This document shows positions 1 to 36,794 of a DNA stretch of 64,000 bases, piece after piece. The notes beneath the pieces are model-generated. The model did no database searches. It worked only from the letters and a program-made list of their open reading frames with translations, and was not told the DNA's origin. The translations under genes were made by a program, and so were the position numbers. Origin of the DNA: Triplophysa rosa (lineage: Eukaryota; Chordata; Actinopteri; Cypriniformes; Nemacheilidae); the NCBI RefSeq assembly GCF_024868665.1, contig NC_079896.1:26374476-26438475 (forward strand), in the 5' to 3' direction. Position 1 is the stretch's first letter; every line of letters starts with the position of its first letter.

Positions 1-59
1 TAAAGTTTATTTAAAAATGTAGAGAAAAAGATATTGAGAACGAGATGGCAAAATAAGGG

Positions 60-385
60 TTATAAAAGGTGCATATTATGACTGTTGAGGCCCCATGCCT
101 GAACTCGCAGTTTTTTTACAAATGTTTTTCTCACTTGGCCCCAAAGTACACAAAGACACACATATTGTATTTCTATATAATATTTTTGTATTATATGTTG
201 TTTGTTTATTTTTTTTACTGTGTACTGTATTTTAGTATTTGTATGCTCTTCTGCACATATTGTTAACATGTGCACTTATCTATACCTGTTGTATGTGTTT
301 TAATCTATGTGTGTTACTACTGAAGAGAGCTAACATTTCGTTGTACAGCTGTGCAATCACAATAAAGGTATTCTATTCCTTTTAA
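60..385 (+). repeat. 3' end of a dispersed teleost repeat
   Basis: AT-rich sequence ending in ACATTTCGTTGTACAGCTGT, a run of similar bases, AATAAA (361-366) and ATTCTATTCC. This tail (TTTCGTTGTAC ... ACAATAAAG ... ATTCTATTC) is a recurrent repeat end in fish genomes. Family not named with certainty. Confidence 0.5.
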
Positions 386-794
386 AAGCAGTTTTCCTCA
401 AGGAAACCAACATTATTAGGTTTATCATTACGTTTACCACACATTCTCTCACAAGCGCGCGCACACATATGTGAACATGCTTGTATCCAACACAAATAAT
501 CACAGGCACGTTTCCACATATCATTATTTCTATATATGGTCAGAGACAACATATAAAACCGCAAAATTGCTCACTACAGTTATTGAGAAACTTCTCCGTC
601 TTCATCGCAGCTGCTGACAGTTCAAGAATCACTTCAACACCAAACACCGCGCTTCGTGTTTGTAACCTTGTTGCGACGCTGGCCACGCCCACGTACTGTA
701 GCCAATGATCGCGGTTATTTATGTAAACGGATGTTGCCAAAAGTTCGATAGTTCGACTTCATCCGGGCTGCGCAGATTGATCGGCCTATGATAT

Positions 795-845
795 CACAGT
801 ATCGCGAGAGCGTTCTCAGAAGCTGTCGGCTCTCGCGATACTGTG
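795..845. promoter_or_regulatory. Perfect 17-bp inverted repeat with CGCG elements
   Basis: Arms CACAGTATCGCGAGAGC (795-811) and its exact complement (829-845) flank a 17-nt loop. Each arm carries ATCGCGAGAG, close to the TCTCGCGAGA element found in CpG promoters. A CCAAT motif (GTAGCCAATGA, near 699) and a CCACGCCC box lie 100-150 bp away. This may be the promoter of a gene leaving the window on the left; no gene was recognised. Confidence 0.4.
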
Positions 846-1402
846 CTGTGGTAACAAACCAAAGTTTGGCGATACAGGATTTTTAAAAATCTTTTATCTG
901 CACTTCGAATTTGGCAGAGAATACCATTCTTGATTCTCATTCTCTTTTATATCTCAACGTTCCTCATATATTAGTTCTCCATCTCCAGCAATAAAGTTAA
1001 GTACATGCTTTTTTTAAAAGCGAGCCTATGACACATATATTTGTATCCCCAGAGTGTTGTTAAACAGTGTGTTTGTGTTCTTGGTTAAGAGCACATTTAT
1101 TCATGTGTTACAGATAGACAGGAAAATGAGAGGGAGTCATTTCTGCCTTCTGCATTGCAACTTTAGCCAGCTTGTTTAGTTTGGGAAAATGCCCATGCTT
1201 TCCTTTTAACACAAATGCAGATGGCGAGACCAGATTTTCCCCCAGCATTTAACATCAGCTGGCTTTTTTTCCCTTTCCCTAATTTTTTTCTAAGTGGAAA
1301 AAGTGAGCTGGTCACATTCAGAAGCAATTACTCACCGCAGTTAAAGTCGCACGCACGCACGCACAAACGCACGCACGCACAAACACACGCACGCACGCGC
1401 AG

Positions 1403-1511
<109 letters not shown>

Positions 1512-3255
1512 GTCAAATAGAGACTTTCTTAAGACATGGTCATTTCAATATTTAATGATTCAAAGCCCAGCAGAATCTACCGTCCCGATGGTGAGTGGAA
1601 ATCTGTGTGAATTCAGATTCTCTCTCATAGCCTGTGTATTAAAGGACTGTTTATTCTTAATCTTGTTTCACTTTGTTGGCTATTTTTTAAAAAGTCATCC
1701 ATATATAAAGCTGGCATTCTAGATGACATTCTAAGTGAAAAGCCGAATTTGGAGAAAATTCTCCGAGTTGCACGTGTTGCTTGCGAAATGCAAACGTCAC
1801 AGTACCTCCTGGAACCACAAGAGGGCGCATTGAGCTACTTTTTAGAATGTAACATTTACACTCGACCCCTCCCAACATTTTCTGAGCTTTAACTGGTTGG
1901 AATAATAATCCGTGCAATTATGTAATGACACTTTTAAGGCATACATTTGTGTTTTTGTAATAAACCCGTTGTTTATATCCATTTTTAACAACTACACCTT
2001 TTCACACATTTTCAGAACATAAAGAACCCTTATCAGTTCGTACACAGACAGACGAGGGATGCTTATCTCCTGCAGCAGCTTTTACCATTCAAGATCAAAG
2101 GAGCAGTTGATGTCAAAGGGAATCCCAGAGGATCACCGAATAGAAACTATGAATGAATGAGTGTGGGACTGAGAGAAAGACGGGTGTTGGTCGGGGAAAG
2201 CCTGCTAAAAACCACCAAGCATTGTGGGTAGACCCTGTGTGATCAATCACTGAAGGGTGTACCGTGATGTCAGGTTGCCAGGCAACAGGAAGAAAGGCAC
2301 TCCAGAAGGGTCACTCCTGATTACAGAGTGTTTCTCGGCACACGCGCACACGTTGAGATCTTGAGTGTATGTGAAAACAAGAGTCTAGCAGTGCTAGAAA
2401 GATGATTACAGTCAGCACAGACTAATTTTAGACCTTCTCTTCACCCCTCCTCTGTACCTCCATTTAATTTCAGGTTGTGCTCTCAAGGTGAAGCAATCTC
2501 AAATAGCTAATAAAGTCGTTTGACTTAATTTGACCTACAGCAGTGTTTATTACATTTCGATTGTTTATCCATTTTTCTTTGGCACAAATATATCAATACA
2601 GCCGAAAGACTGGAGACAAGATGCTGCATATTTGACAAACCATTTTCAAAATGGCTTCCCAAAACGTGCTTTATTTTGGAAAACTACAGTGGATGTCTGC
2701 AAACCCTTCGCTCTGCTTTAGAGGACAGAAATTCATTTTGCACATTCAAAACAGAAGGTGTTACACGTTTGCAAATCATAAACATTTTCAAGTAACGCAA
2801 AAAGAAAGTACTCTCCGTCGAAATGATACAGTTCTGGAAATTCGAGTTACGTACCCGTTAAAACGAATATAACAAGTTAAAACTTTGGTACAAAAAATAT
2901 GATATTTATTCTTTTGTCTTAAAATAACGTCACCATGTGGTTGGTTAATATAGGTCATGCAGTTTACTACCACACTACGAATGAAATATGACGACCACTG
3001 ATTGCTTCATAAATTTTTATGTACATTTAAAACCAGGAGCCGGCCCTCACATGTAGCACTGTGCAAAATAAATGTAAACAAAATAAGTCAATAAAAAAAG
3101 AACAAAACGAAAGAACATGAGCTTGAGGCTACTATTTACAATATAAACAATAAAAAGAATGAATAAAGCACATCGACGGTGGCCCCGGTACATACGGTCA
3201 AAACACATGTCTGTCTCTCTCTCTCTCACATAAATAATCTCTCATCTTTATTTTT

Positions 3256-3260
<5 letters not shown>

Positions 3261-3327
<67 letters not shown>

Positions 3328-3347
3328 CACGCACGCACGCACACACA

Positions 3348-3409
<62 letters not shown>
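3261..3409 (+). repeat. (CT)n(CA)n compound microsatellite
   Basis: CT units run to 3288, then CA units with interspersed CACG units to 3409. The repeat is in the scn downstream region. Confidence 0.95.
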
Positions 3410-4149
3410 GATTACAGGCATCCAGATGACAGTTTTAAGTGGCGTGTAAAAGTGCTCCTCTACAGAGTCGGGTATAGAGGTGAGATACAGCGTGCCAGTA
3501 TATACATACAAAATCACCACTACTAGATAACCAGAAGAGCTCACGTCATCGACCCAACTCTTGTTGTGAGACATTGAACCTCAAAACAAAGGAAATTGTT
3601 CTACAGCAGAGATCTGCTGACTGGATGACCTGCACCTATGCACAGAACGCTTTCAAACTCGGAAGATGTATATATTTATATTCATATATATATATATATA
3701 TAAGCATTTGTTCAAAATAAATGAGGTGAGACATGTCTGCTACAGAGACATTCAGTAGGGTTACATCACTTCCGGTTACGGTTATCAGTGTGTACATTCA
3801 TGATTCTTAAAGTCTGCTTTGAGAGGTGGATGGATGCCTTGCGATTCCCTTCATCTGTGGTTACCAAGTTAAAAGTCTGACTGGTTTAGTTTGGCAGAAA
3901 AATATTACGTTCAATCAAACCATTTTCTTGTTTGTGTTCAGTAAGGCAATGCAGAGCTTCATTGATTAACAATAACAAAAAACATTCTGTTAGTGAAAAT
4001 CCTGATTCGTACTGTCGATTGATTTTCTATGCTTGGGATGCTAATGTATACGTGTGATTTTGTTCGGCATTCACTAACGCTAAATAAACGTGGTCCCGTC
4101 ACAGGTGCGCTCATGACTGGGCCCCCCCTTAATTCATGGGGCCCGATTT

Positions 4150-4880
4150 ATAACAGGGCTCCCACTCCAGTGCCTCAGAGATGACGTATTTTTGTAGGCT
4201 AACCCCGCGCTGGTTCCCTCGACCGAAAGCCTATGCATTTTTCCCATAGACTTTTGGAAGATCGCAAAAAATAAGCTCCGTAATTAATAAAGGTTCATAA
4301 TGTTTACACGTTTCGTCTATCAAGATAATCTTCACAAATTAACACAACATTTGTAACTTTTGAAGCCGAAATACAATCGGCAGAAGTAAAAAGCTAACAC
4401 GATGCTATAAACAGACTACACTTGAAGTCGCTCGATATCAACGTCACCACCACCAAGCCTCCGACAACTCTTTCAAACTTTATTAAAAATGTGTTCCCTG
4501 GTAATTAACTACTCCGTAAATGAATCCGCATCTACGATATAAAAGATGTGTGCCCATTTGGCATTATTTGTAAGCTTTATATGCGCAATGACGTCTAACG
4601 TCCCCGCCAAAGGAAGTTGTCGCTTTTAGCAACTTGTTAGCAACCGCCGTTTTTAAGACACAATAAGGCTTTCAAAAATCACAAGCGGGTTATATTTGGT
4701 GTGTTTTATGTCATAGAATGAAACGTGAAAATATTGAGAGGTTTTGTTCACAGACCTTATTTCGAGCGATTTCCCAAAAACCCATTCAAAAAACCTATAG
4801 ACTTTGGAGCGATCCTCAAATGCAAACTAGCTTCCGGGTTTTGCATACAAAAATACGTCATCTCTGAGGCTCTCTATATA
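4150..4880. repeat. Long foldback element (diverged inverted arms)
   Basis: Near-identical CCTCAGAGATGACGTATTTT in the left arm (about 4174) and its complement in the right arm (about 4850-4870). Similarity continues inward for roughly 180 bp per arm with many differences. The centre is unique. No transposase frame is present; it looks like a non-autonomous DNA element. Confidence 0.6.
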
Positions 4881-5502
4881 CCCAGCAGTATAAAGATGCA
4901 TTTGGCGGCCTCCCTCCTCACTGGCCCGGGGTGATGTTTCCCGTTCGTCCCCACCTGATGATTGCCCCTTTACAGACGTGCCCTTAAATGAAGTAGTTCA
5001 GACAATCAAACCCATGAGTAGAAAAGTTCAACATGATAAAAAATGAGCTAACAAAAATGTGCAGATATATAATACGCCATTCATTAAGAAAGACACCAGT
5101 GGTAGCGGTTAGCGCTAGCTACCCATGACTATAACAGTTCCTCTCAGTCCTCGGGATTGTTTGACAACACTCGAAACGAAAAGACGAACTCAGGCGCCAC
5201 GCTTGCCATTTTCTTTCCTCAGGGATACAGCAGTCATACTCTTTTGAAGCGCGTGTGCGTGTTTGTCGTGTTGACGCTGGCACTGTTCTCGAATGAACGC
5301 TTTCCGTGGACGCACCCTAAGGCTAGCTCGGTGCACGGGCGCACACACAAGCACACACACGCACACACACGAACAAACTCCGCCCCACACACACGCTCAG
5401 TTTGGCATTAGTTCCAAAACCGCTGGAGGTGAACCACACCCGCTGCTCTCTATCCGCCCTGTAAACAGTGTCTCTAAATTGAAAAAATAAACAGTCCATC
5501 GC

Positions 5503-30417
<24,915 letters not shown>

Positions 30418-30470
30418 ATTGACATCCTGCTCTGGTAGCTGCACCAGCTGATGTCAGGTCACTCAGGGAG
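30418..30470 (-). other. scn1laa/scn1lab: scn 5' UTR part of the first coding exon
   Basis: A polypyrimidine tract and CTTCCAG acceptor end at 30471, so the coding exon begins about 53 nt upstream of the ATG. At least one further noncoding exon and the promoter must therefore lie upstream, between 30.5 and about 36 kb. Confidence 0.65.
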
Positions 30471-30740
30471 CTGGAAGAGAGAAAACACACCATCAATAGA
30501 CATCATACAGCGGCACAAGGAGGCGGTTAAACCCTAGAATTGAGCCATTCCTACACATGAGATAACAAACATGAATTTCTCTACGTATTGATTGACGTCA
30601 CGGTTGAGTGTCACAGACAGTTCCTCAAGTAATAAGACCCTAACTGAATTTACAATGGGTCATAACAGAAGTTAGTATCTGTTAGTATGTTCCTGCTAAA
30701 CGGTCCCGGGATAAGATTTCATAACTGGGTTTTGTGGAAC

Positions 30741-30855
30741 ACAAAAGAGGACATTTTGAGAAATGTCTCGGTGGTTTTGTGTTCATACAATGAAAGTCAA
30801 TGGGGTTCAGAAACTCATTATAGAATTTTCATTTTTGAGTGAACTATCCCTTTAA
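30741..30855. repeat. Dispersed hairpin-type repeat, copy 2 (partial)
   Basis: Contains GTGGAACACAAAAGAGGACA, GTTTTGTGTTCATACAATGA and ends TGAGTGAACTATCCCTTTAA. The first half is missing. Confidence 0.7.
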
Positions 30856-33063
30856 GGTTAAAATGTATCCACAAGTATCCTACGCCCCATGATGCTTTGC
30901 GCGAAAGATGGGAGGAACTTCCGGTTCAATGTTAACAAACGCATTTCTGCCGTATTTCAAGTAATTAGTTTATAGCAGAATGTGAACTTACACACTGACA
31001 GCCCTTTTAAACTACATCAGCATTGTAAACTACATCACCACTACTTTATAGAGGAATGGGATGATGATTTTAATACTTGACGACGGATATTTAGCAACTT
31101 TTTTTTTTAGTTGAATCAACTATTGATTCAGTTGTTGTGACAGTAAACCAATCAGCAATTTGGAAATTATGGAGGGTTTTCAATATCTTTACATGATGTC
31201 GATTGTCTGCTATTTAAAAATGTGGTAAATAATTATTTTTTGTATTTAAAAGCGAACTGCAAGCGGTACGTTACCGTTTGCACATATCATAAAGCTGCTG
31301 TATCGTCAGGTGGCCCTTAATCTGATAAACATTAAACTAAAGATCACGAGTTTTTAACCTCTTTAAACATTCTCTCTACGTTTTGTTTATAAGATGATAA
31401 GTGGAAGAAATACTTTACATCAAGCGTATCAGATGAGAAATGTTGTCCACATCATAGTTATTATAGTTTTGATTTTAGTTTTATTCATATTTTAAATTAG
31501 CTTATGTTCATTTTAGTTCAAGTTTTAGCAATTTTGTTGTATGCTTTTGTCATTTTATAATTTATTTGTTTATTTTCTATGTTGCTACATAAGATGAGTT
31601 TTATTTTAGTTTTTGTTTATTATTGTAATTTAGTGCTTTGAACTTATTTCAGGTCATTGTTAAAGCAACATTTACATTTTTCTTTTATGAAACCAACAGT
31701 CTTACAGTTTAAAATATGAAGCATTGTCTCATTCTCAGTCATCAGAATAAGTCATTCAAGGTGCAATACTACTTCCGCCGCTTCACCGGAAGTTTTACCG
31801 GTAGTTAGCGCCCTCCGGAAACTCTGTAAAAAGACCCTTCCAAATCAAAATATTGAGGTCTTTAAGAAACATAAATAATGTAAAAGAATGAAAAACAGCT
31901 CAATAATAACCAACAAAGAGTCTGTTAGCATTCATACAGTAACATTAGATTCAGTTTGTCTGTTTTGTGTTTACACACAGGAAGATGATACCAGCTCTGT
32001 GTGGCACAGTAGACCAGTGATGCCTGCGGGTCAGTAGTCTGGCGCTCTGCCCTGAGACCTGTGACCAGACCTGTGAGAGCCAAACTGGGCGTGTACTCAG
32101 AACATGTCAGCCCCGGGGGCTTCATGACCCCAATGAATTCCCCCTCCCCCCTCCAACAGACACGCCAGACGTATGTGTGTGAGATAAGAAGAGAGAGATG
32201 GAGAGGAAGTGAAAGCAAAAAACTGCAACTAGAAAAACCTTCATTTGACCCCTAAACAATAAACAATGTAATGGTAAATAATGAAATAAAGCTGCCATAA
32301 ATCATTCTATATGCTGAAATGTCATGTAAAGAGATTTAATGTAGTCCAAGAAAAATGTAGTTGAATAAATCTTTAACTAAAGATTATTGCTTCTCTTGAT
32401 GGTGGATTCCAGACGGCAAAGATTAACATCAAGATACTTATGATTTAACATCAACCCCATCTGCCTTTTCAACCCGATCGCTCGGAACTTTTGGAAAGTC
32501 TGTTTCAATTCATTGTTTTCAGAAGGTGTTGCACATAATCCCAGATATGCGTCCGGTTCACCAAACCATGTCGTACTGTAGCTCTGAGACCTGATTTAAG
32601 AAACTGAATGCAATGCTACAGTAAAAAGTACAAATTATCAGTAAAACAATCAAAATCAATCTGTTTAATGATCAACTACAGAAAATATCATTTTAAGGTA
32701 TTAAAATTTGTTTAGAATGTATACAAAAACAGGATTTCTTTCACACACTTTGCTGCAACAAACAACAGTTGACAACGCTCCAAACCAGCCATGATGAACA
32801 TTGTTTACTTGTAACAAATAACACACGCACGCGCTTTTAATTATCAAGATATATTCAACTGAAACTATTTTTTGGCCTTCTGTTTGTCTGTCTTTCTAAA
32901 ATCATGGATGTTGTGCATTCAGCACGCAACCGTGAGATTTCAGGCTATATTCAATATACCTTCCAAAAAATGATTTCCACACAAAATACTGTATCCCTGG
33001 GTGGGCACAGAAGTAGATTTCAGTGTGTGCAAACGTGACTAATATTGAGCAAGCAACTGTTTG

Positions 33064-33289
<226 letters not shown>

Positions 33290-33960
33290 CAATCTCTCTC
33301 CCAATCGTCACCCAGCCAGTTCGGCCTGTTTCCTCTGAGGACAGAGGTAAAAACAAGTCCCTCATTCATTCATCCATCCAACTACACAAGAACTCAACAA
33401 ATGATTCACTTATTCATACCCCCTAGAAAAATCGAGCCGAGCCTCGGGGGTGCCATTAATCCCAGCCCTGCCCTGTCTCCAGGGTCAAACCAAACCTCAG
33501 AGACCACAGGAGGGGGATATTTGGCACAATTTAAGTACACAGTAGGCAGTCCAGAAAAATCTTGGATGCTAGGAATGATTTTAATGTGCTTTTAATACAA
33601 GAGACTGTCAGTTGAAGACTCAATGTTGGTATCATAATAGTGGCAGTGTGGCAGCAACACAAGAGGTGGTTTTTCAAAGTGATTAAAATAAGCAAATGGT
33701 TGAGAATATGATCAGATATTAATGACCATTAGTGCACCACATTTCACAAGTACAGCTCTAGACAAGCCTCTATATGATTTCTGACAGATGTGAAGAACGT
33801 GACCACAAACTCACAGTAGTTCTGTCTAAACTCTAGATGAACATCTCATCCTGACACCAAACATTTTCATTTGTAGTGCTGATGCAAAATCGACAGGTTT
33901 TTTTCTCCGCTGGGCGTTAAAACAGTGATGTTTGGTTGTGGTCGATAAAGATTTGCAACC

Positions 33961-33981
33961 GCTGCTGTCCATGGTGCTGAA
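33961..33981 (-). promoter_or_regulatory. RE1/NRSE site for REST
   Basis: On the minus strand (the scn strand) the site reads TTCAGCACC, AT, GGACAGC, AGC. It matches 18 of 21 positions of the canonical RE1, with both half-sites intact and canonical spacing. It lies 3.5 kb upstream of the scn coding start. REST silences neuronal genes outside neurons, and the type II sodium channel gene is the classic RE1 target. It also lies between scn and the divergent cobll1. Confidence 0.85.
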
Positions 33982-35677
33982 CACACAGGTGCGCGCGCTT
34001 CGGCGCACGTTCGCGCGTTATCCTCAATGACCTTTTCTAAAACAGAGTCACGTTGACGCTTACGTATTTAACACAAGTGATGCTGGGAATAAAATAATAG
34101 TGCTTCCCACTGGCGCTGCACGTCTCAATGCCATTACGATAAAAATCCACAATTTATAAATAAGTTCATGACACTTCTCATGCATGGCGTTTGAGTCCAT
34201 TTGTTCACAGTCCATGTTAAAGAACAGCCTGTTCTTTGGCAGTTCAATGACTAATTAAAATAACTGATATAATTCATTAGAACAACAAAGTCCACATTTA
34301 AAACAACACACCATTCATAAAGGACTATCATTCATTTGAGCATGTTTAGCTTAAGTGCTGTTTCAACGGGTCAAACATTTGAGCGTCTTATGAACCAAAT
34401 GTAACAATTAAACGATGGGTAAAGTCACGTGTTCATTAATGTTTATCAGAGTGCTTATTTTTTTCCCCTTGATTATCGAAAGAAGTCCAAGGTGAGCTTG
34501 AAGGCCCTACCTTTATAGATGTGGATTCATCTCGAGCGCAGGGGCGAAGCAGCTGTCGCCATGTTGACGTCTCCGTTTATTTCTATTCGGCAGGCTCAAG
34601 GTCCACCCAAAGCGCAGAGAACACCGTTTACACGGCCATTTCTAGAGCTTCATGTTAAGAACAGCGCCCGGGGCCACCACATTTCCACTTTAGACGAGCG
34701 CGACTGACTAACCGAGATTGATCTGATTCCAGGTTACGCGAAACCCACCCAAAGGGTTAAACGGTGTCTAGGCGACAGAGAAAACGTCTCTGGGCGTGCC
34801 TTTTATCACTGACCAAAATATCGTCAACGCACCTCAAGCTCAAACGAGCTTCGCATAAAGAAAGGTTCACACTGACACCCAAAATGCCCACAGATTGGTG
34901 TCTTCGGGTTGTGTTTTTCGTCTCTTCTCGTGTACAGTCTGAGCGACGGTGGGTGGGTGTGGAAACGGGAAGGTGGAAGGAGGGGGGTCGCGTTTGCTCT
35001 CCTTTTCAATGACAATCATTATCAATACAATTAATGTGCTATAGGCGGCCATGACGAGGTCTGGTTAAATAATCAAACAAGAGTTCGTGTAACATTCATC
35101 TTTAAAAACATCTGACAGCAGTCCTTTCCTCAAACAGCATCTCTCTTTTTTGATCGATCAGCCAAATTCAGCAGCAGCACCACCACCATCTCCATAGGCA
35201 ACCAGCGGACAGAACCCAAACATCTGTCCGCTTTTCTAACATTCACATACAAATCCCGTGTAAAACCACCGAAATGGCTTAGAGGAATAATGCCAACGAT
35301 CCAAATCCCGTTAAAACTCTTTATATCATCCCGGCTCATCCAATTCATTGCGCACACATATGCCGAGCTCTATGATCTCTACGCATGAGATTAATTGTTG
35401 TTTTATGTCATTTCATCTTAATCACATTGTGTTTGGTGTTCAGACGGTGACCTTTTAGTGAATGCAGCTTCACAATCTTTATTTGCCTAAGGACATAAAG
35501 TCATAAACACAAATTGCCTTCTGTCACACAAATACGCAAAATATACATTTGTGACACCATCAGCGATTCATATTCCAATGTCGGGCGTCGTAATTGTATC
35601 ATTCGAGTTGCAAAACATAAATATGATTTTCATTTCTCAGGCCTTAATTTCTAGACGTTTATGAATGAATCTTTTAC

Positions 35678-35900
35678 CCACCATAGCGATGCCCGTCAGG
35701 TTCGAACCTGGAGTTATTTCCAATAACTTCTTTTTTCTCTCTTTAACTTCTTTCGTTGCGCTTTTCTCCCATTAAAACGCGATCAGGTTAAGAGGACACG
35801 GCGATGGTGTTTGTATCCATTGGGCGCTCGCAGCTGTCAGTTTGTCTCCACAAATATCACGGATGATAGTCGCTTCCGGTTATCGGTGGGAGTGACGCGT
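35678..35900 (-). other. Candidate noncoding first exon/promoter of scn
   Basis: On the minus strand a CpG-containing stretch with a GCGCCCAATGG (CCAAT-type) motif runs into a purine-rich segment and a good donor (GGTGG then GTAAAAG, donor at 35677). Its position 5 kb upstream of the first coding exon fits the noncoding exons of mammalian SCN genes. No transcript evidence is available; the exon's 5' limit is a guess. Confidence 0.3.
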
Positions 35901-36751
35901 GCGCGAGCCTGACGATTCGACTCCGGTGTCAATGCGCATCTATAGCCTGGATCCGCACGTGAGGACCAGGCCGACCCCTGTACGACAACACGGAGATGAT
36001 ACGCGGCTGCTCTGGGAGTAAATATTTACCAATGTGGGGAGGGGGGGGTTCTTCTTACATTAGAAAACGTCATTTCACAGGTATAATAATTACCTTTGTT
36101 GCATAAACTATTTTATTTATATTTCATGATGATGTTTAAATTAAATGCATTTAAGAGTCAAATCTCATTATTTTGTATAGCCTACATTGTTGCTTATTGT
36201 TTTGTCTATTAGTTCATTACACGTTTTAGAAATTTTGAGTGACATGTGTAGAAAGTGTTACTATTACCCTTAAGCTACATAAAATCAGTTCAATGTATTA
36301 AAATGAGTTAAAGTTCATTAGTTTACTTCATCAAAGTTCAAATATATTTTAAAATATATTTAAGTATAAATAATGCTAGTATTGTGAATACTAATTGGAC
36401 TAATTTATAAAAGTGCTGTACTTTTAAGTATACTACACAACTAGTTTAACGCCACGTTTTTCTGGGAAGTACATTTCTGATCTTTTCTTATTTTAGGTTT
36501 ACAAGAGTTATACTTATAGCACACTTGAATAAACTCCTTTTTAATGATATGTTATAATTTTGAATTGCTGGACATGGTTTTGGAGGTATATGCATTTTTA
36601 TGATACGTATTATTTAATAATATAAGGAATAAATAACTAAAATGTCATTTTGTGTTTTTCTTACCACATATACAATAGGTCACAGGAATGTGTTCAGTAA
36701 TGATAAAAATGTATAGTTGGTCAAATAAATACTTAACCTTGAAGCAAGGCA

Positions 36752-36753
<2 letters not shown>

Positions 36754-36791
<38 letters not shown>
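36754..36791. repeat. (TA)n microsatellite
   Basis: 19 uninterrupted TA units. Confidence 0.95.

Positions 36792-36794
<3 letters not shown>

Noticed and set aside
35695..35712. GGTTCGAACC as a tRNA T-arm
   Set aside because: The T stem does not pair with a seven-base loop on either strand and no anticodon arm or A box is in place.
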